Of a stretch of 35,602 nucleotides of DNA, positions 6,158 through 15,641 are shown one piece after another (within the stretch, counting starts at the first letter, position 1; each line of letters opens with the position of its first letter). A model generated the notes under the pieces. That model saw only the letters and a list, made by a program, of their open reading frames with translations. It had not been told where the DNA came from and ran no database searches. Source of the DNA: a virus; IMG/VR virus record IMGVR_UViG_3300042879_000951, positions 1 through 35,602 of that record; one strand, written 5' to 3'. Position numbers and translations under genes: made by a program.

Positions 6158-9100
6158 TTAGCCTCGTAGGTTGCGGATTTGTGCTTTGCGCATGGCCTTT
6201 AACGTCGTGCCATGATCGGCATGAACGGTAAGCTCATGTGCCGATTTGTGCAGCGTCTCCATCGTCTGCAGCTGCGTACGGATGGCCCGCAGCTCCGATC
6301 GTAGGGCGTCATTCTCGCGCTGCAACCCAACGGGCGAAGATACGCCGTTCGTTGCCAACATCGCAGCCAGGCCGGGGAACTCTGCCAATGGCTTGTCAGC
6401 GTAGATGTGTTCGAGCAGGCCGCGGTTCTTGCGGGTGATCGTCTGCGGCATGACGAACTCGCCACGGTGTACGACGCCCGCCGGCTCGTACTTGCCGCCC
6501 GTGCCCGTGTAACCACCTTCGGCAAAGCCTGCGCTTGCACGGGCTGCGGCGACCAGGCCTTTCAAGATGGCCGTAAGAATTGCAGCCTGGGCGATACCTG
6601 CGGGGCCTGCGGTCGCCAGCGATACACCGGTGATCTGCGCCACAAGGATAGGCACCAGAGCGTCGAGGGTGTCGAGCGCTGCTTTGGCTGTTGCTTTGCC
6701 TGCATCTTCACCTTGCGCGATGAGGCCAGTTAATGCACTGCCCGTGCTTGCGAGAATTAGCCCTGCCGATTCTTCGAGTGTCTTCCCGCTTTCGATCGAC
6801 TTGAGTGCTAGGCTTTCCAGCTGCTCGGACACCTGCGCAAACGCCGGCGCCAGCCCTGCTGCAAGCTGCGTCAAGATGGTGTTCTGTTGGGCCGTCGCTT
6901 CGCCCAGCTGCTGCACGGCCTCTTGATACGACAGCGTGCCGTCTGCAAGGGCCTTGTTGATCTCGGATTGCTTGTTGCCGAACTCTTCGATCTGCTTTGT
7001 GACGCCGGCGAAGTCGATAGCGTCGACGATGGCCTTGTACGCTTCGGCTTCCTTCGAGAGTGCCGCGTTGGTCAGGGCCGTGATTTCGGAAGCGTTTTTA
7101 GACCGCAGGATGCGCAGCTGTTCTTCGAGCTTTGTCTTTTCTGTTAGCTCGATGTCGTTTGTGACCTTGATCGCTGCGATGCGTTCGGCGAGGGCCTGCT
7201 CTTCATAGCGTTGGCGTATCTTGGCAATCTCGACGGCCTTCTGTTCTTCGGTCTTTAGCGACAGCTCTACGGCCTTGACCTCGTCGGCCTGCTGTTCGTC
7301 GATCAGGATTTGCCGCAGCTCACCGCGTACCTTCGCCAGTGCTTCGGCGTTGGCACGCTCGCGTTCTTCGGTCTTCGCAAAAGCATCGCGTTGGAGCTTG
7401 TCGAGATCTTCGGCATTGCGGATGCGCAGCTGCTGAATCTGGAACTCAATGTTCCGCCGTTGCGCCTCTTCGACTTTGCCGCTACCGACGATGGCGTCGA
7501 GCTGCTGTTGCAACGCCAGTTCTTGGTATTTCTGTTTGACCTGCAGGAGCGCCACCTGCCGCTCCTCTTCATTCAGCAGAGCCGAACGGGTGATCTGTGA
7601 TTCCTCTTCGGCCTGTGCGGCGGTGACCTGCAATCCGATCAGCACTTCGTCGAGCTTTTTGAGTTCTTCGGCTTGCTTCTTGGCGGCTTCAGCTGCGGCC
7701 TTGCGTGCCGCTGCTTGCTTGGCAAGCTCTTCGGCCGTCAGCCCTTGCGCCTGCGCGTTCTCATTTGTGGCGTCGGTGTTGTCTTTCGTGGCGTCGGTCG
7801 CGGCTTTGGCGACGTCCGCCGTATCCGCAAACAGGTTGTTAAGACCTAAGAACTCACGCACGGCAGCCGGTAAGCTTTGGACAAAGCCGCGGATGGCGTT
7901 GCTGATGTCGGCAAACCAGCCCTGCACGCGTGTAGCGATGGCGCCGAAGTCGATGAAGGATGCCGCCCATTGTCCAAATGCCGCCGCCGCGTTGATCACG
8001 GCGCCGACGATCTCGCTAATGACGCGGTAAAACAGCGTAATCGGCCCCAGCAACGCGCGCACGGCGACGTACACGACCTTAGATATGACGTTACCGACGG
8101 CCGTGAGTACGTTCTTAAGCGTGTCGAAGATGCCAGACCCGTCACCGGCTCCGCTAAACAGTTCGCCGAGGGCGTCGGTAACTGGCTTGACGGCAAATGC
8201 GATGGCGTCAAAAGCAGCCTTGCCGATGCTGAACAGCAACTTAAATGCGTTGACCAGCGGCGTCAATGCCAAGTCGACCAAATTACCCAGCACCGAGCCG
8301 ATCGTCTTTAGTATCTGCTCGAAATCCAGCGCATTGTCCTGCGCTTCGCCGCCGAAGACTTCCTGAAATGCGTTGGCGATGCGGTCGAAGATGCCGAAGA
8401 TGGCGCCGAGGACAGGCCCTGCGAGGGCTTTGTTTACGAAGTCCAGCACGCGGCCGATTGACGTCTGCAAGTTCTCGAGCGTGCCCGACAATGAGAACGT
8501 CGGAATGCTTGCGTCGATCGTTTCGCCGGCCTTCTTGGCTGCGGCTTCGAGACCCTTCGTGTCGAGGTTTGCGGGGTCGAACATGGACGCGAAGACCGTG
8601 CTTCCGACGTCCTCGGCAACAGAGCCGCCCAGGCTTACCAGCAGCTGCCCGCGGAAGGCCTCGGAGATCTGGCCTTTCTTGAACGACTCTTCGATGGTCG
8701 CAACGGACTGCTGGAGTACATCTTTACCTGACAGTATGCCCTTGCTCCCGTCCTCGGCGATCTTGGTTAGCTCGGCGCCGATGGTGCCGCCGACCTCTTG
8801 AAACGACTTGATAAGGTCGCCGCCCTTGATGCGGTTCTCGACCTCCTTGATGCCGTCGCCGACTTTGGCAAAGTCCTTGATGCCGGCTTCGCCAGCCTTG
8901 CCAAGAATGGCCGTAAACTCTTCGACGCTGAAGCCGGCTTCCTTCGCGTTGACGCTGAACTCGTTGATGGCGTCAAGGTAGCCCCCGACGTCACCGACAC
9001 CGTTCTGGGCGCCTGCACTCACGAGGTTTAGCGCTTCGTCGAAGGTCTTGCCAAACTGCTTCATGACAGGCGCCAGCTTGGCCACTAGCTCCGGCGTTTC

Positions 9101-10018
9101 GACGCCCAAAGCCTGCCCTGCCTGCTGTGCCCGTAATGCTACCTTGTCGAGCTGGTCGGTCGGTATCTGTTCGCCAAGCGTCTGCTTGATCGACCCCAGT
9201 ACACGCACGGCCTCTTCGGCGGTCTCGCCGAGGCCACGGCCCAATGCAGCACGGGCTTTCTCACCGAGTACGTCGAGCTCAGCACCCGACAGACCCGTCT
9301 GGATGCCGACTTGCCGAACGGCTTTGTTATAGTTCTCGCCAGCTTCGAGGGCGGCGCCGAACGAATCTGCCAAAGCGCCAAGCGCATCGGTTGCGAGACC
9401 GATTGCAGGCACGGCTCCTGCGACTGTTGCACCAAGGCCCGAGATAGCCGAAAAGTCGCCACCCTTGGCAGCGTCCAAAGCGCCACCAATGGAGCCCTTA
9501 ATCTTGTCGATAGCACCGACGACTTCCTTCGGGGGCTCAATGTCGGCCGCGGCTTGTGCCAGCTTCTGCGCTTCGATCTTAGCCTGTGCGAGCGCTACCT
9601 TCAAGTCGTTGAACTCGGCCGTGTCTTTCTTACCTGCCAACGCCAGCGATTTGAGAGCGCCTTCGATCTTAGCAAGATTTGCCGTAGCAGCCTTTTGTGC
9701 ATCTTCGAACGAATCGGCAAGCGCTTGCGTGGCGTCCTTCGGCGGGTTGATGTCGTCGACGGCGTCGGCCAGCTTCTTGGCTTCGTCTTTAGCCTTAGCA
9801 AGCGCCGTCTGAAGCTCTTTGAACTCTTGCGTGTCTTTCTTGCCTGCAACGGCAAGAGCCTTGAGCGACGCCTCTATCTTACCGACGTTTTCTTTGGCGG
9901 ACTTTTCAGCACGCTCGAATGCATCGGCAAGTTCGTTGATGCCCTTTGCGGATTCGGCCGCGGCCTTGATTGCATCAGCAGCATCGATTGCAAGTCTGTA
10001 CTTGAGTTCGTTCGCCAT
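6158..10018 (-). CDS. Tail tape measure protein
   Basis: At 1286 residues this is the longest gene. It sets tail length in siphoviruses and helps DNA exit. The N-terminus carries two tandem alpha-helical repeats of exactly 70 residues (about 29-93 and 99-163), each with AGKKDTxEFxxL and ending in NPPK or EPPK. The middle contains hydrophobic segments rich in Gly/Ala/Val, typical of the membrane-crossing part. The region of about 770-1000 is a long Lys/Glu/Gln-rich coiled coil. The C-terminus has a Gly-rich [21 protein letters not shown]-type segment, common at the end of tape measure proteins. The start overlaps the chaperone stop by ATGA. Using about 1.5 angstrom per residue, the tail would be near 190 nm, an estimate only. 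Confidence 0.93.
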   Translation of the reverse strand: MANELKYRLAIDAADAIKAAAESAKGINELADAFERAEKSAKENVGKIEASLKALAVAGKKDTQEFKELQTALAKAKDEAKKLADAVDDINPPKDATQALADSFEDAQKAATANLAKIEGALKSLALAGKKDTAEFNDLKVALAQAKIEAQKLAQAAADIEPPKEVVGAIDKIKGSIGGALDAAKGGDFSAISGLGATVAGAVPAIGLATDALGALADSFGAALEAGENYNKAVRQVGIQTGLSGAELDVLGEKARAALGRGLGETAEEAVRVLGSIKQTLGEQIPTDQLDKVALRAQQAGQALGVETPELVAKLAPVMKQFGKTFDEALNLVSAGAQNGVGDVGGYLDAINEFSVNAKEAGFSVEEFTAILGKAGEAGIKDFAKVGDGIKEVENRIKGGDLIKSFQEVGGTIGAELTKIAEDGSKGILSGKDVLQQSVATIEESFKKGQISEAFRGQLLVSLGGSVAEDVGSTVFASMFDPANLDTKGLEAAAKKAGETIDASIPTFSLSGTLENLQTSIGRVLDFVNKALAGPVLGAIFGIFDRIANAFQEVFGGEAQDNALDFEQILKTIGSVLGNLVDLALTPLVNAFKLLFSIGKAAFDAIAFAVKPVTDALGELFSGAGDGSGIFDTLKNVLTAVGNVISKVVYVAVRALLGPITLFYRVISEIVGAVINAAAAFGQWAASFIDFGAIATRVQGWFADISNAIRGFVQSLPAAVREFLGLNNLFADTADVAKAATDATKDNTDATNENAQAQGLTAEELAKQAAARKAAAEAAKKQAEELKKLDEVLIGLQVTAAQAEEESQITRSALLNEEERQVALLQVKQKYQELALQQQLDAIVGSGKVEEAQRRNIEFQIQQLRIRNAEDLDKLQRDAFAKTEERERANAEALAKVRGELRQILIDEQQADEVKAVELSLKTEEQKAVEIAKIRQRYEEQALAERIAAIKVTNDIELTEKTKLEEQLRILRSKNASEITALTNAALSKEAEAYKAIVDAIDFAGVTKQIEEFGNKQSEINKALADGTLSYQEAVQQLGEATAQQNTILTQLAAGLAPAFAQVSEQLESLALKSIESGKTLEESAGLILASTGSALTGLIAQGEDAGKATAKAALDTLDALVPILVAQITGVSLATAGPAGIAQAAILTAILKGLVAAARASAGFAEGGYTGTGGKYEPAGVVHRGEFVMPQTITRKNRGLLEHIYADKPLAEFPGLAAMLATNGVSSPVGLQRENDALRSELRAIRTQLQTMETLHKSAHELTVHADHGTTLKAMRKAQIRNLRG

Positions 10019-10383
10019 CAGTACCGGCCTCCGAAGGTGTTACGCATGATCTTGTGGTGTTGGTTCTTCGTCGGTCTGCGCATGTTGACGGCCTTCCACA
10101 GGAGCGCACGACGTGTGAACGTCAGGTACTCCATGTCCAGCACGGCATCGACGGTCGTATGCCACGGCTCGCAGTACCTCATTGCCTGCGCTTCCGTGTG
10201 CCACTCTTCGGGAACGTCGGTGTCGACGTAATCCCGCGTAGGCGGTAGCGGGTCGCCGTAGTCATCTTTAGGTTCCCGCTCCCATATCGGCCATTGCTGC
10301 ATCTGCCATAGTTCAAACTCAACGTGCTTTGTACGCTGTAAGAAATCGTGTGCAGTAGTCCGCCACCTCCGCAGCGTCGACAT
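10018..10383 (-). CDS. Tail assembly chaperone, second frame (possible +1 frameshift product)
   Basis: This frame is open from 10437 to 10018 and overlaps the 3' end of the preceding gene in the +1 frame. Its sequence beyond the overlap ([20 protein letters not shown] onward) is Trp/Arg-rich and ends one codon into the tape measure start (ATGA). Two overlapping frames just before the tape measure gene are the classic gpG/gpGT arrangement, in which a small share of ribosomes shift frame to make a fused chaperone. Independent starts at 10437 or 10383 exist; the 10383 ATG has only a crowded GGCAGG upstream. I favour frameshifting but cannot prove it. Confidence 0.6.
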   Translation of the reverse strand: MSTLRRWRTTAHDFLQRTKHVEFELWQMQQWPIWEREPKDDYGDPLPPTRDYVDTDVPEEWHTEAQAMRYCEPWHTTVDAVLDMEYLTFTRRALLWKAVNMRRPTKNQHHKIMRNTFGGRY

Positions 10384-10921
10384 CCTGCCAGAAGTCAGAT
10401 TCGAGGTCGCCGTCGATGAGGGCCTTCGTAGCAACATCGCATAGCACGGTCGCTTTGATGCACTCGATGCCCAGTAGCAGGCTGTCGTAGTCGGTGGGGT
10501 ACTCGGTAGCTTGGAACATGAGCATCAGCGCCGCCGCCGGGTTGTCCTTTATCCATTGCTGCCACCGCTCGGTGACCCACCTGTATGCTTCGTCGCGGAT
10601 GTCGTCGGCCGACATGATCGTGTATTCGTTGCCAGCCTCGGCAGCTGCCGCTGCTTTGCGCTCTTCATCAGCACGGACGTAGTCCATACGCGCCTGGAGC
10701 TTGTCGCTGTTGACGTTGCCGACGGCATCGATGAAGTCCAGCGCTTCGGGGAACGTGTCCAGCATCTTGCGGACGGCTGCGAGCTGCACGCCTTGGTTGC
10801 CCTGCTTGACGTGGGCGTCGAGTTTTGATGACCATTCAAGCATCATCTTGTGTGTCCGCAGGGTGACCGAAGGGATATCGATCTTGTGCTTCTTGCCGGC
10901 ATGTGTCAGGTAGGTTGCCAC
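10319..10921 (-). CDS. Tail assembly chaperone, first frame
   Basis: This 200-residue, largely helical and acidic protein (starts MATYLTHAGKKHKIDIP) lies two genes upstream of the tape measure gene. It contains a KAAAAAEAGNEY segment at about 89-100 and ends [13 protein letters not shown] before a TGA. Size, helicity and place fit the gpG-type chaperone that coats the tape measure protein during tail assembly. The last 22 codons overlap the frame at 10018-10383. It is separated from the membrane gene upstream by one base. Confidence 0.6.
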   Translation of the reverse strand: MATYLTHAGKKHKIDIPSVTLRTHKMMLEWSSKLDAHVKQGNQGVQLAAVRKMLDTFPEALDFIDAVGNVNSDKLQARMDYVRADEERKAAAAAEAGNEYTIMSADDIRDEAYRWVTERWQQWIKDNPAAALMLMFQATEYPTDYDSLLLGIECIKATVLCDVATKALIDGDLESDFWQDVDAAEVADYCTRFLTAYKAR

Positions 10922-10922
10922 C

Positions 10923-11768
10923 TTAGACCTCTGTTATTGGTGTGAGATACGTGATGACCGCCACGGCGTATAGTGCCACGGGGTCTATTGATGTCAGTGA
11001 TAGCACGACGGGCAGAGCCGCCGTTGTGTAGAGCCGCGCACGGTCTTGCGCCACGAGGCACTGCCCGTAGGCTACGGCCACCATAGCGAGCGCCCACGCG
11101 CTCAGCTGCGGCAGGGCTACGACAGCACCGCCCCACGGCAGCCACCATGACCACATCTTAGACGTGCGGTGCTTTGCCAGTGCGGTACGGATGGGGTGTT
11201 GTAGCCAGTCGATGTCGGTATCGACGTAAACCTTGCCTATGCGCATGGCCAGCACCCAGACGACGGAGAGCGCCACGGGCGCCGCGATGTACTCCCATGG
11301 TAGCCACGGCCCCGCTGCGAGGGCAGCGAAGATCGGCGTCCGCTCGGTGATGAAGACCGACCAGACGCATACTGCAAAGCCAAGCGCAGGGTTGACCTGT
11401 GCGAGGGCTACGGCCACGGCGATCGTCGCCCAGTGCGGCATATCCAGCAGCACGGGCCACGTCGTAGACTGTCGGATGCTTGGCAGGACGGCGAGGGTCA
11501 ACGCTGCGGGTGTGGCGTGCGCAGCGGACACATGATGCACGGCAGCGAAGGTCGCTGCTATCAGGGCGAGGTAAGACCCTACGTGCATCGCTCGCCATCC
11601 TGCCAAACTCCGAATAGCTTGCGGCAGGTAACGAAGGGCATACGGCATGGGCGTTGCTTCGCCCCTGCCCGATGCCAGGTAAAACGCCCCGTCGGGCGTG
11701 ATGGCAGAACCACCACGCCAGACGTTGAGCGCATATATCGCGACTGCGATGGTGAGCGTGAAGATCAC
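10923..11768 (-). CDS. Polytopic membrane protein, possible GT-C-type glycosyltransferase
   Basis: The start is a GTG at 11768, which overlaps the upstream stop as GTGA; the longer frame runs into the major tail gene. The 281-residue product begins VIFTLTIAVAIYALNVW and has about eight hydrophobic segments. The first loop contains ITPDGAFYLASGRG, an acidic residue followed by Tyr as in the first periplasmic loop of GT-C membrane glycosyltransferases, and a later loop has VFITERTP. A membrane protein is unusual inside a tail gene cluster. Its location beside a GT2-type gene, separated only by the major tail protein, supports a shared role in sugar transfer. The membrane topology is seen; the enzyme class is inferred. 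Confidence 0.55.
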   Translation of the reverse strand: MIFTLTIAVAIYALNVWRGGSAITPDGAFYLASGRGEATPMPYALRYLPQAIRSLAGWRAMHVGSYLALIAATFAAVHHVSAAHATPAALTLAVLPSIRQSTTWPVLLDMPHWATIAVAVALAQVNPALGFAVCVWSVFITERTPIFAALAAGPWLPWEYIAAPVALSVVWVLAMRIGKVYVDTDIDWLQHPIRTALAKHRTSKMWSWWLPWGGAVVALPQLSAWALAMVAVAYGQCLVAQDRARLYTTAALPVVLSLTSIDPVALYAVAVITYLTPITEV

Positions 11769-12328
11769 TGGTAGGTCACGGCTCCGTACTTGCGTGCGGC
11801 GTTGTTCAGCACCAGCTGGGCAGGCGTGACGGCGAACGACGAGAAGTACGTCGATGCCACCGTTGCGGCCGTCGCTTCGATGGGCTGCGACACGGCCGTC
11901 AGCGTCGGACGGTTGTACGTGTTGCCCGACTGCGACCACGAGCCAGACGAACGGCCAACGGTGACGACCGATGCGAAGATCTTGGTAGATCCACCGGTCT
12001 GCGTGCCGCCCTTGATGATGGCCAGCAGGGGCGTGCCCGTGTTGGCAGCACCGAGGAGCTGGTCGCCGTTCTCGTACGTCACGTCTTCAGGCGTTCCCGA
12101 GCTGCCAGCCGTCGGGCGGCCGTAGGTCTCGATGAACGTGTTGAATGCGGCGTCGTCTTGGATCTGCTCGATCGTGATTGTGGCGACGCCTTGGTCGTCG
12201 AATGCAACGTCGGTGTTGATCTGCTCGGTGCACTCAAATGCGGCCGTTGCGCCGATGGCCCATCCGCCGCTCGTGTTGGTTACGGTGTAGAACTTTACAA
12301 GCCTACCACCGCCGACTATCTTAGCCAT
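11765..12328 (-). CDS. Major tail (tube) protein
   Basis: This 187-residue, beta-rich, Thr/Ser/Gly-rich protein (MAKIVGGGRLVKFYTVTN) lies between the tail completion gene and the chaperones, the normal place for the tail tube subunit. It has AFDDQGVATITIEQIQDD at about 42-59, an acidic loop segment, and a C-terminal strand region (SSFAVTPAQLVLNNAARK). Length matches siphovirus tube proteins. It overlaps the glycosyltransferase gene by 8 bp upstream and the membrane gene by 4 bp downstream. The call is from size, composition and order; no signature residue exists for this family. Confidence 0.65.
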   Translation of the reverse strand: MAKIVGGGRLVKFYTVTNTSGGWAIGATAAFECTEQINTDVAFDDQGVATITIEQIQDDAAFNTFIETYGRPTAGSSGTPEDVTYENGDQLLGAANTGTPLLAIIKGGTQTGGSTKIFASVVTVGRSSGSWSQSGNTYNRPTLTAVSQPIEATAATVASTYFSSFAVTPAQLVLNNAARKYGAVTYQ

Positions 12329-13172
12329 TGATGTTTTCCTTCATGTGGAGATAAGTAGTGAGGTTATCCTTGAGGGCATTGAGGTAGTAGGCGGGGATGT
12401 ACTCTTTGTCCTCAGAGATCTGACGGCATAGCAGCATGACGTTACGGCCCATCTTGGCGGCGAGGGCTTTGGTGTCAGTTACATAGCCTACGTGCATGAC
12501 GACGACGGCAGACTCAGCGATGGCGTACCCGCTGTCCTGAATTGCCGTGTCGATCTGTTCGTGTGCATATCCGCGCCACGTGATGCGCGTGTCGACGCGA
12601 TGCAGGCGGCAGTGCGGTACGGCGTAGTATGATCCACGCGCACCGGCTTCGTATGGTGGCTGGTAACCAGCGCACCCCATCATGTACCCACCGACGCCCG
12701 GGTTGTCGGCCTTGACAAGCTCGATGATGTCGTTGTGGTAGATCGCAGGGATGCGGTCGTCGGAGTCCATCCACATCGCCCATGACGTATCGCACGTTGC
12801 GAGCGCCGCGTTGCGTGCCGATGCAAAGTCCCACCGCGGGTATCGCCACTCCCACGTCCTGACGTCGCGGCCGTCCTGAATCGCGCCGTTTGTACTTGTG
12901 GCAGCAGCCTCGATGTCGGCCTGCGGATCGTGGATCGTCTCGACGATGTTGACCTTTACGCCCGTCGGCAGGCTGGCGATCATCTCGGGCAGGAGCTTAA
13001 AGTCTTCCTTGCGCGTGATGATGTAGAACGTCAGGTCATGCCACTGCGTTACGTTGCCCGTATTGCCGTCATCCGTGGCCGTGGTGGCCTCGGAGGGTGC
13101 ATGGTCGGCGTTGGGTATGGCCTGTGATGTCAGACGCTTTGCAGCGCCTGTCAGTCTCTTGTGAAGTCCCAC
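12321..13172 (-). CDS. GT2-like glycosyltransferase
   Basis: The proposed start is GTG at 13172, with GAGG four bases upstream, giving 283 residues; the open frame continues further upstream only as an overlap with the tail gene. After a polar leader, LTFYIITRKEDFKLLP (about 47-62) is the first nucleotide-binding strand. Then RWDFASARNAAL (113-124) and WAMWMDSDD (131-139) form the FxxARNxAL and DxD-like motif of family 2 glycosyltransferases. It transfers a sugar from a nucleotide-sugar donor to a target that cannot be read from sequence. It overlaps the major tail protein gene start by 8 bp. This is an unusual cargo inside a tail operon and may decorate the tail tube or modify the host surface. 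Confidence 0.8.
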   Translation of the reverse strand: MGLHKRLTGAAKRLTSQAIPNADHAPSEATTATDDGNTGNVTQWHDLTFYIITRKEDFKLLPEMIASLPTGVKVNIVETIHDPQADIEAAATSTNGAIQDGRDVRTWEWRYPRWDFASARNAALATCDTSWAMWMDSDDRIPAIYHNDIIELVKADNPGVGGYMMGCAGYQPPYEAGARGSYYAVPHCRLHRVDTRITWRGYAHEQIDTAIQDSGYAIAESAVVVMHVGYVTDTKALAAKMGRNVMLLCRQISEDKEYIPAYYLNALKDNLTTYLHMKENING

Positions 13173-13609
13173 GTTACCTCGATGGAATATTCGACTTTGA
13201 TCTGCTGCTTGCCGTCGTCCAGGAATCCGCCCTGTGCCACAACGACGATATTGCGTAGTGTCGTCTCTTGACCGTTGCCGTGCGTCTCCCACCTCGGAGT
13301 ATTGATCTCCCAGATGGCGTTTTCGATGCGGTCGGTGATGTCGTCCCACACCGCCGTCGCTTTGCCCGTCGTCCCGCTCGGATCCTGTTCGACCTTGGCG
13401 TTGACGTACACCGTCACCATCGTCTTTCCCGACCATGTCGAGAAGTCTTCCATGTAGTCGGTGACGCCGCTCGAACTGATGAAAGGATACACGACGGCAC
13501 GCTGATCGGTAAAGCTGTCACGGAAGACCTTTGTCACCGTGAACATCGGCACCTCAGCGAGGGCCTCGCGTATCGTCCCGATGATGTATGCGTTTCTGTT
13601 GGCGGCCAT
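13151..13609 (-). CDS. Tail completion / tail terminator protein
   Basis: This 152-residue protein (MAANRNAYIIGTIREALAEVP) follows the head-tail joining genes and precedes the tail tube gene. Its mixed alpha-beta layout has one long helix (DDITDRIENAIWEI) at about residues 89-102. It ends in a strand (KVEYSIEVTWDF), as in gpU/gp17-like terminators that form a hexamer capping the tail tube. Adjacent genes overlap by one base at the start and by 22 bases at the end. The call is mainly from order and length. Confidence 0.55.
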   Translation of the reverse strand: MAANRNAYIIGTIREALAEVPMFTVTKVFRDSFTDQRAVVYPFISSSGVTDYMEDFSTWSGKTMVTVYVNAKVEQDPSGTTGKATAVWDDITDRIENAIWEINTPRWETHGNGQETTLRNIVVVAQGGFLDDGKQQIKVEYSIEVTWDFTRD

Positions 13610-14043
13610 TAGAACAGACTCCTGATTCGGTTGTCAATGCGCCTTATAACCTGCGGCCACTCCTCGCGCTCGAATGCCTCGAATGCTGGACGCAAGTAGG
13701 GCCGTGCAGGGATGCGTGTCTTCAGTCCACGGCCAGCGTTGCCGCCGTATTCGTGGATGGCAGCGTACGGGATGATGCCCGTATCGACGCCGTAATCAAT
13801 GGTAATCGTACCGCCTTGGTTTGTCAGCTTGTAGATGTTTCCCTTGCCGCCGCGCTCGGTAGCACGCAGCAGGTCGCCACTGACGATGCGCAACGTACCG
13901 GGGCCGGTCCTCGTGTTGCGAGGGAACTTGCGCCCACGGACGGCGCCGCCGCCTCGGAACACTGCCGAGCCGATGTCATCGCCGAAGTATTCGTTGACGT
14001 AAACAAACAGCTCATCCGGGATGCGCTGCAGCTCGTCTTTCAC
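13609..14043 (-). CDS. Head-tail joining protein, HK97 gp10 / virion morphogenesis type
   Basis: This 144-residue protein has IPYAAIHEYGG at about residues 90-100 followed by IPARPYLRPAFEAF at about 111-124. That is the signature of the gp10/gpS-like virion morphogenesis family (YAxIHExGG then IPARPxLxPA). It links the connector to the tail. The start shown is a GTG at 14043. Upstream in-frame codons encode a plausible helical extension, but they offer only non-ATG starts, so the true N-terminus is uncertain. It overlaps the tail terminator gene by one base. Confidence 0.8.
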   Translation of the reverse strand: MKDELQRIPDELFVYVNEYFGDDIGSAVFRGGGAVRGRKFPRNTRTGPGTLRIVSGDLLRATERGGKGNIYKLTNQGGTITIDYGVDTGIIPYAAIHEYGGNAGRGLKTRIPARPYLRPAFEAFEREEWPQVIRRIDNRIRSLF

Positions 14044-14072
14044 GATGGCGAGAATATCGTCGGCTATCGTCT

Positions 14073-14654
14073 TCAGATCGTTACCCTACGATAGGGCAGC
14101 AGGCGACGTTCGACCTTCGGACGCATCGACTGCAGCGCCTTCGTTACCGTCTGGCCTGCCTGCACTTCACTGACGGACACGATGCCCAATGTCGAGCCGT
14201 TAGGGGCAAACGCTGTTTCGTTGTAGAGTTCGACGACCATCTCGTTAGCACATACCACGATGTCGGCAGGGATGACAGAGTAGCCCACGGTCGCCGTGAT
14301 GCGGTAGTGTGACGCAAGATCCCACGGATACGGCGAACGGAACAGACGTTGCATGCTCGACAGCTGATCCGTGGTGCATTGCGACGTGATTACAGACCAT
14401 GCGCTTTCAGGGTTGACGCGCGTCTCTACTGTCGTCAGCGTCACGGGCGACGTCCACGGCAGCGTAAGCCACCGCTTGCCGTTGCCCATCATGACGATAG
14501 TCTTCGCCGTAGCTTCGACGGGTTGGTCGCAAATGCTTGCTATCTCGGCATCGACCGCAGCGATGAGACGGTCGATCATCGCATCGGATGTCGTGTCACT
14601 CGCAGCGATGTTGAGCCAGTCGCTCTTGATGATCTGGCGTGTCGTCAGGCTCAT
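14073..14654 (-). CDS. Head-tail connector protein, gp6-like
   Basis: This 193-residue protein begins MSLTTRQIIKSDWLN and has a helix-rich start with DAMIDRLIAAVDAEI near residues 24-38. A beta middle part and a helical segment (DIVVCANEMVVELYNET) follow. That is the general layout of gp6/phiE125 gp8-type connectors, which form a ring under the portal. It precedes the gp10-type joining gene, as in HK97-like phages. Its start overlaps the endolysin stop by ATGA, so head assembly and lysis genes are physically coupled here. Confidence 0.65.
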   Translation of the reverse strand: MSLTTRQIIKSDWLNIAASDTTSDAMIDRLIAAVDAEIASICDQPVEATAKTIVMMGNGKRWLTLPWTSPVTLTTVETRVNPESAWSVITSQCTTDQLSSMQRLFRSPYPWDLASHYRITATVGYSVIPADIVVCANEMVVELYNETAFAPNGSTLGIVSVSEVQAGQTVTKALQSMRPKVERRLLPYRRVTI

Positions 14655-15235
14655 GCAAACCTCGCGAGTTCACGATAGAAAAGTTCGTTGTCTTCTGCTC
14701 TCATATTGCGAGGCACGACCAGCGCAAGGCACCGCCCGTGTGCGTACTGCGCCACCGTCACCGCGTCGCCTTGGTTGCCGCCGAGTATCTTGATGCCGTA
14801 GGAGTCCTGCCCCATGTAGAAACCGACGTGCCCGCCGCCGTCACGTGACAGGACGACGATACAGCCTGGCACGGGCGCCGCCAGCCTCTGCCCGTACTGC
14901 AGCCATGACCGCGCCGCTGCCGAGTTCGTGCCCGGATAGCCTGCCTGCTTCATGACCCAGTTAACAAACGATGAGCACCACGGGATTTCGTCCGTGGTGC
15001 CCTTTAACGTCGTCGTCTTGTGATACTCGATGATACGCGGGTTGTGCTTCGCACCCTTGACCTCGCGCTGCCCGAGTTCGGCCTTGGCAATGTCCATCCA
15101 GCTGAACGTGTCGCATTGTGCGACCGGTTCAGCTACCGCAAGCGTCGGTCGTTCAGGTACGTGAACAGTCGCACGTACCGTATCGACCACCTTGCCAGCT
15201 TTGCCAGCTTTGCCGGCAGTATTCTTTGCAGCCAT
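14651..15235 (-). CDS. Endolysin, CHAP/TIGR02594-type peptidoglycan hydrolase
   Basis: This 194-residue protein has a Lys/Ala/Gly-rich N-terminus (AAKNTAGKAGKAGK) and a catalytic domain from about residue 44. It matches the TIGR02594 pattern: an E-x-G-x-x-E helix (AELGQREVKG), NPRIIEYH, then PWCSSFVNWVM with the nucleophile Cys87, SAAARSWLQYG, and GGHVGFY with His136. Such enzymes cleave peptide or amide bonds in the cell wall. There is no export signal, so it needs the holin. GGAGGT precedes the ATG at 15235. Membrane genes directly upstream complete the lysis cassette. Confidence 0.85.
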   Translation of the reverse strand: MAAKNTAGKAGKAGKVVDTVRATVHVPERPTLAVAEPVAQCDTFSWMDIAKAELGQREVKGAKHNPRIIEYHKTTTLKGTTDEIPWCSSFVNWVMKQAGYPGTNSAAARSWLQYGQRLAAPVPGCIVVLSRDGGGHVGFYMGQDSYGIKILGGNQGDAVTVAQYAHGRCLALVVPRNMRAEDNELFYRELARFA

Positions 15236-15260
15236 CCCGATACCTCCATGTCGTTAGGTG

Positions 15261-15641
15261 TCACTCAGCCGTCTTGTCGTCGGCTGCGAACAGGCCGATG
15301 ATGAACATGGCGACCGTCAGGACGCCGACCTGCACGTCGGCAGGGATGACGACGATACCGAGAGCGTTCAGAATGCCAGCCAGTCCGGCGATGATAGCGC
15401 CGAGGGTTGTCTTCCACGATTTCATGGCGAGTCCTAAAATGAGTTTTACGATATGCGGTGTGATCACCGCGATGACCTTCGTTGTCTGCCAAGCAGCTGC
15501 AAGAGATTCCGCAAGCGTCGGCTCACGAAAGTACGGAGTCTCTTGCAACGGCTCGTATGGTTTGGCCTCGACATGATTACGCGGCCGTGGTATTTCATAC
15601 GGCATCTGTTTAACGTTGGTGATGATCGGTTCACCGTCCAC
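15261..15641 (-). CDS. Holin-like membrane protein
   Basis: This 126-residue protein has a Pro-rich soluble N-terminus of about 50 residues and then three hydrophobic stretches (about 55-73, 79-98 and 103-120). The segment MKSWKTTLGAIIAGL followed by a second hydrophobic run and FAADDKTAE is typical of small phage holins of the type that carry a K-TT-x-x-A-I motif. It would form the lesion that lets the endolysin reach the wall. It lies 25 bases upstream of the endolysin and overlaps the coiled-coil membrane gene. The N-terminal extension is longer than usual. Confidence 0.65.
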   Translation of the reverse strand: MDGEPIITNVKQMPYEIPRPRNHVEAKPYEPLQETPYFREPTLAESLAAAWQTTKVIAVITPHIVKLILGLAMKSWKTTLGAIIAGLAGILNALGIVVIPADVQVGVLTVAMFIIGLFAADDKTAE

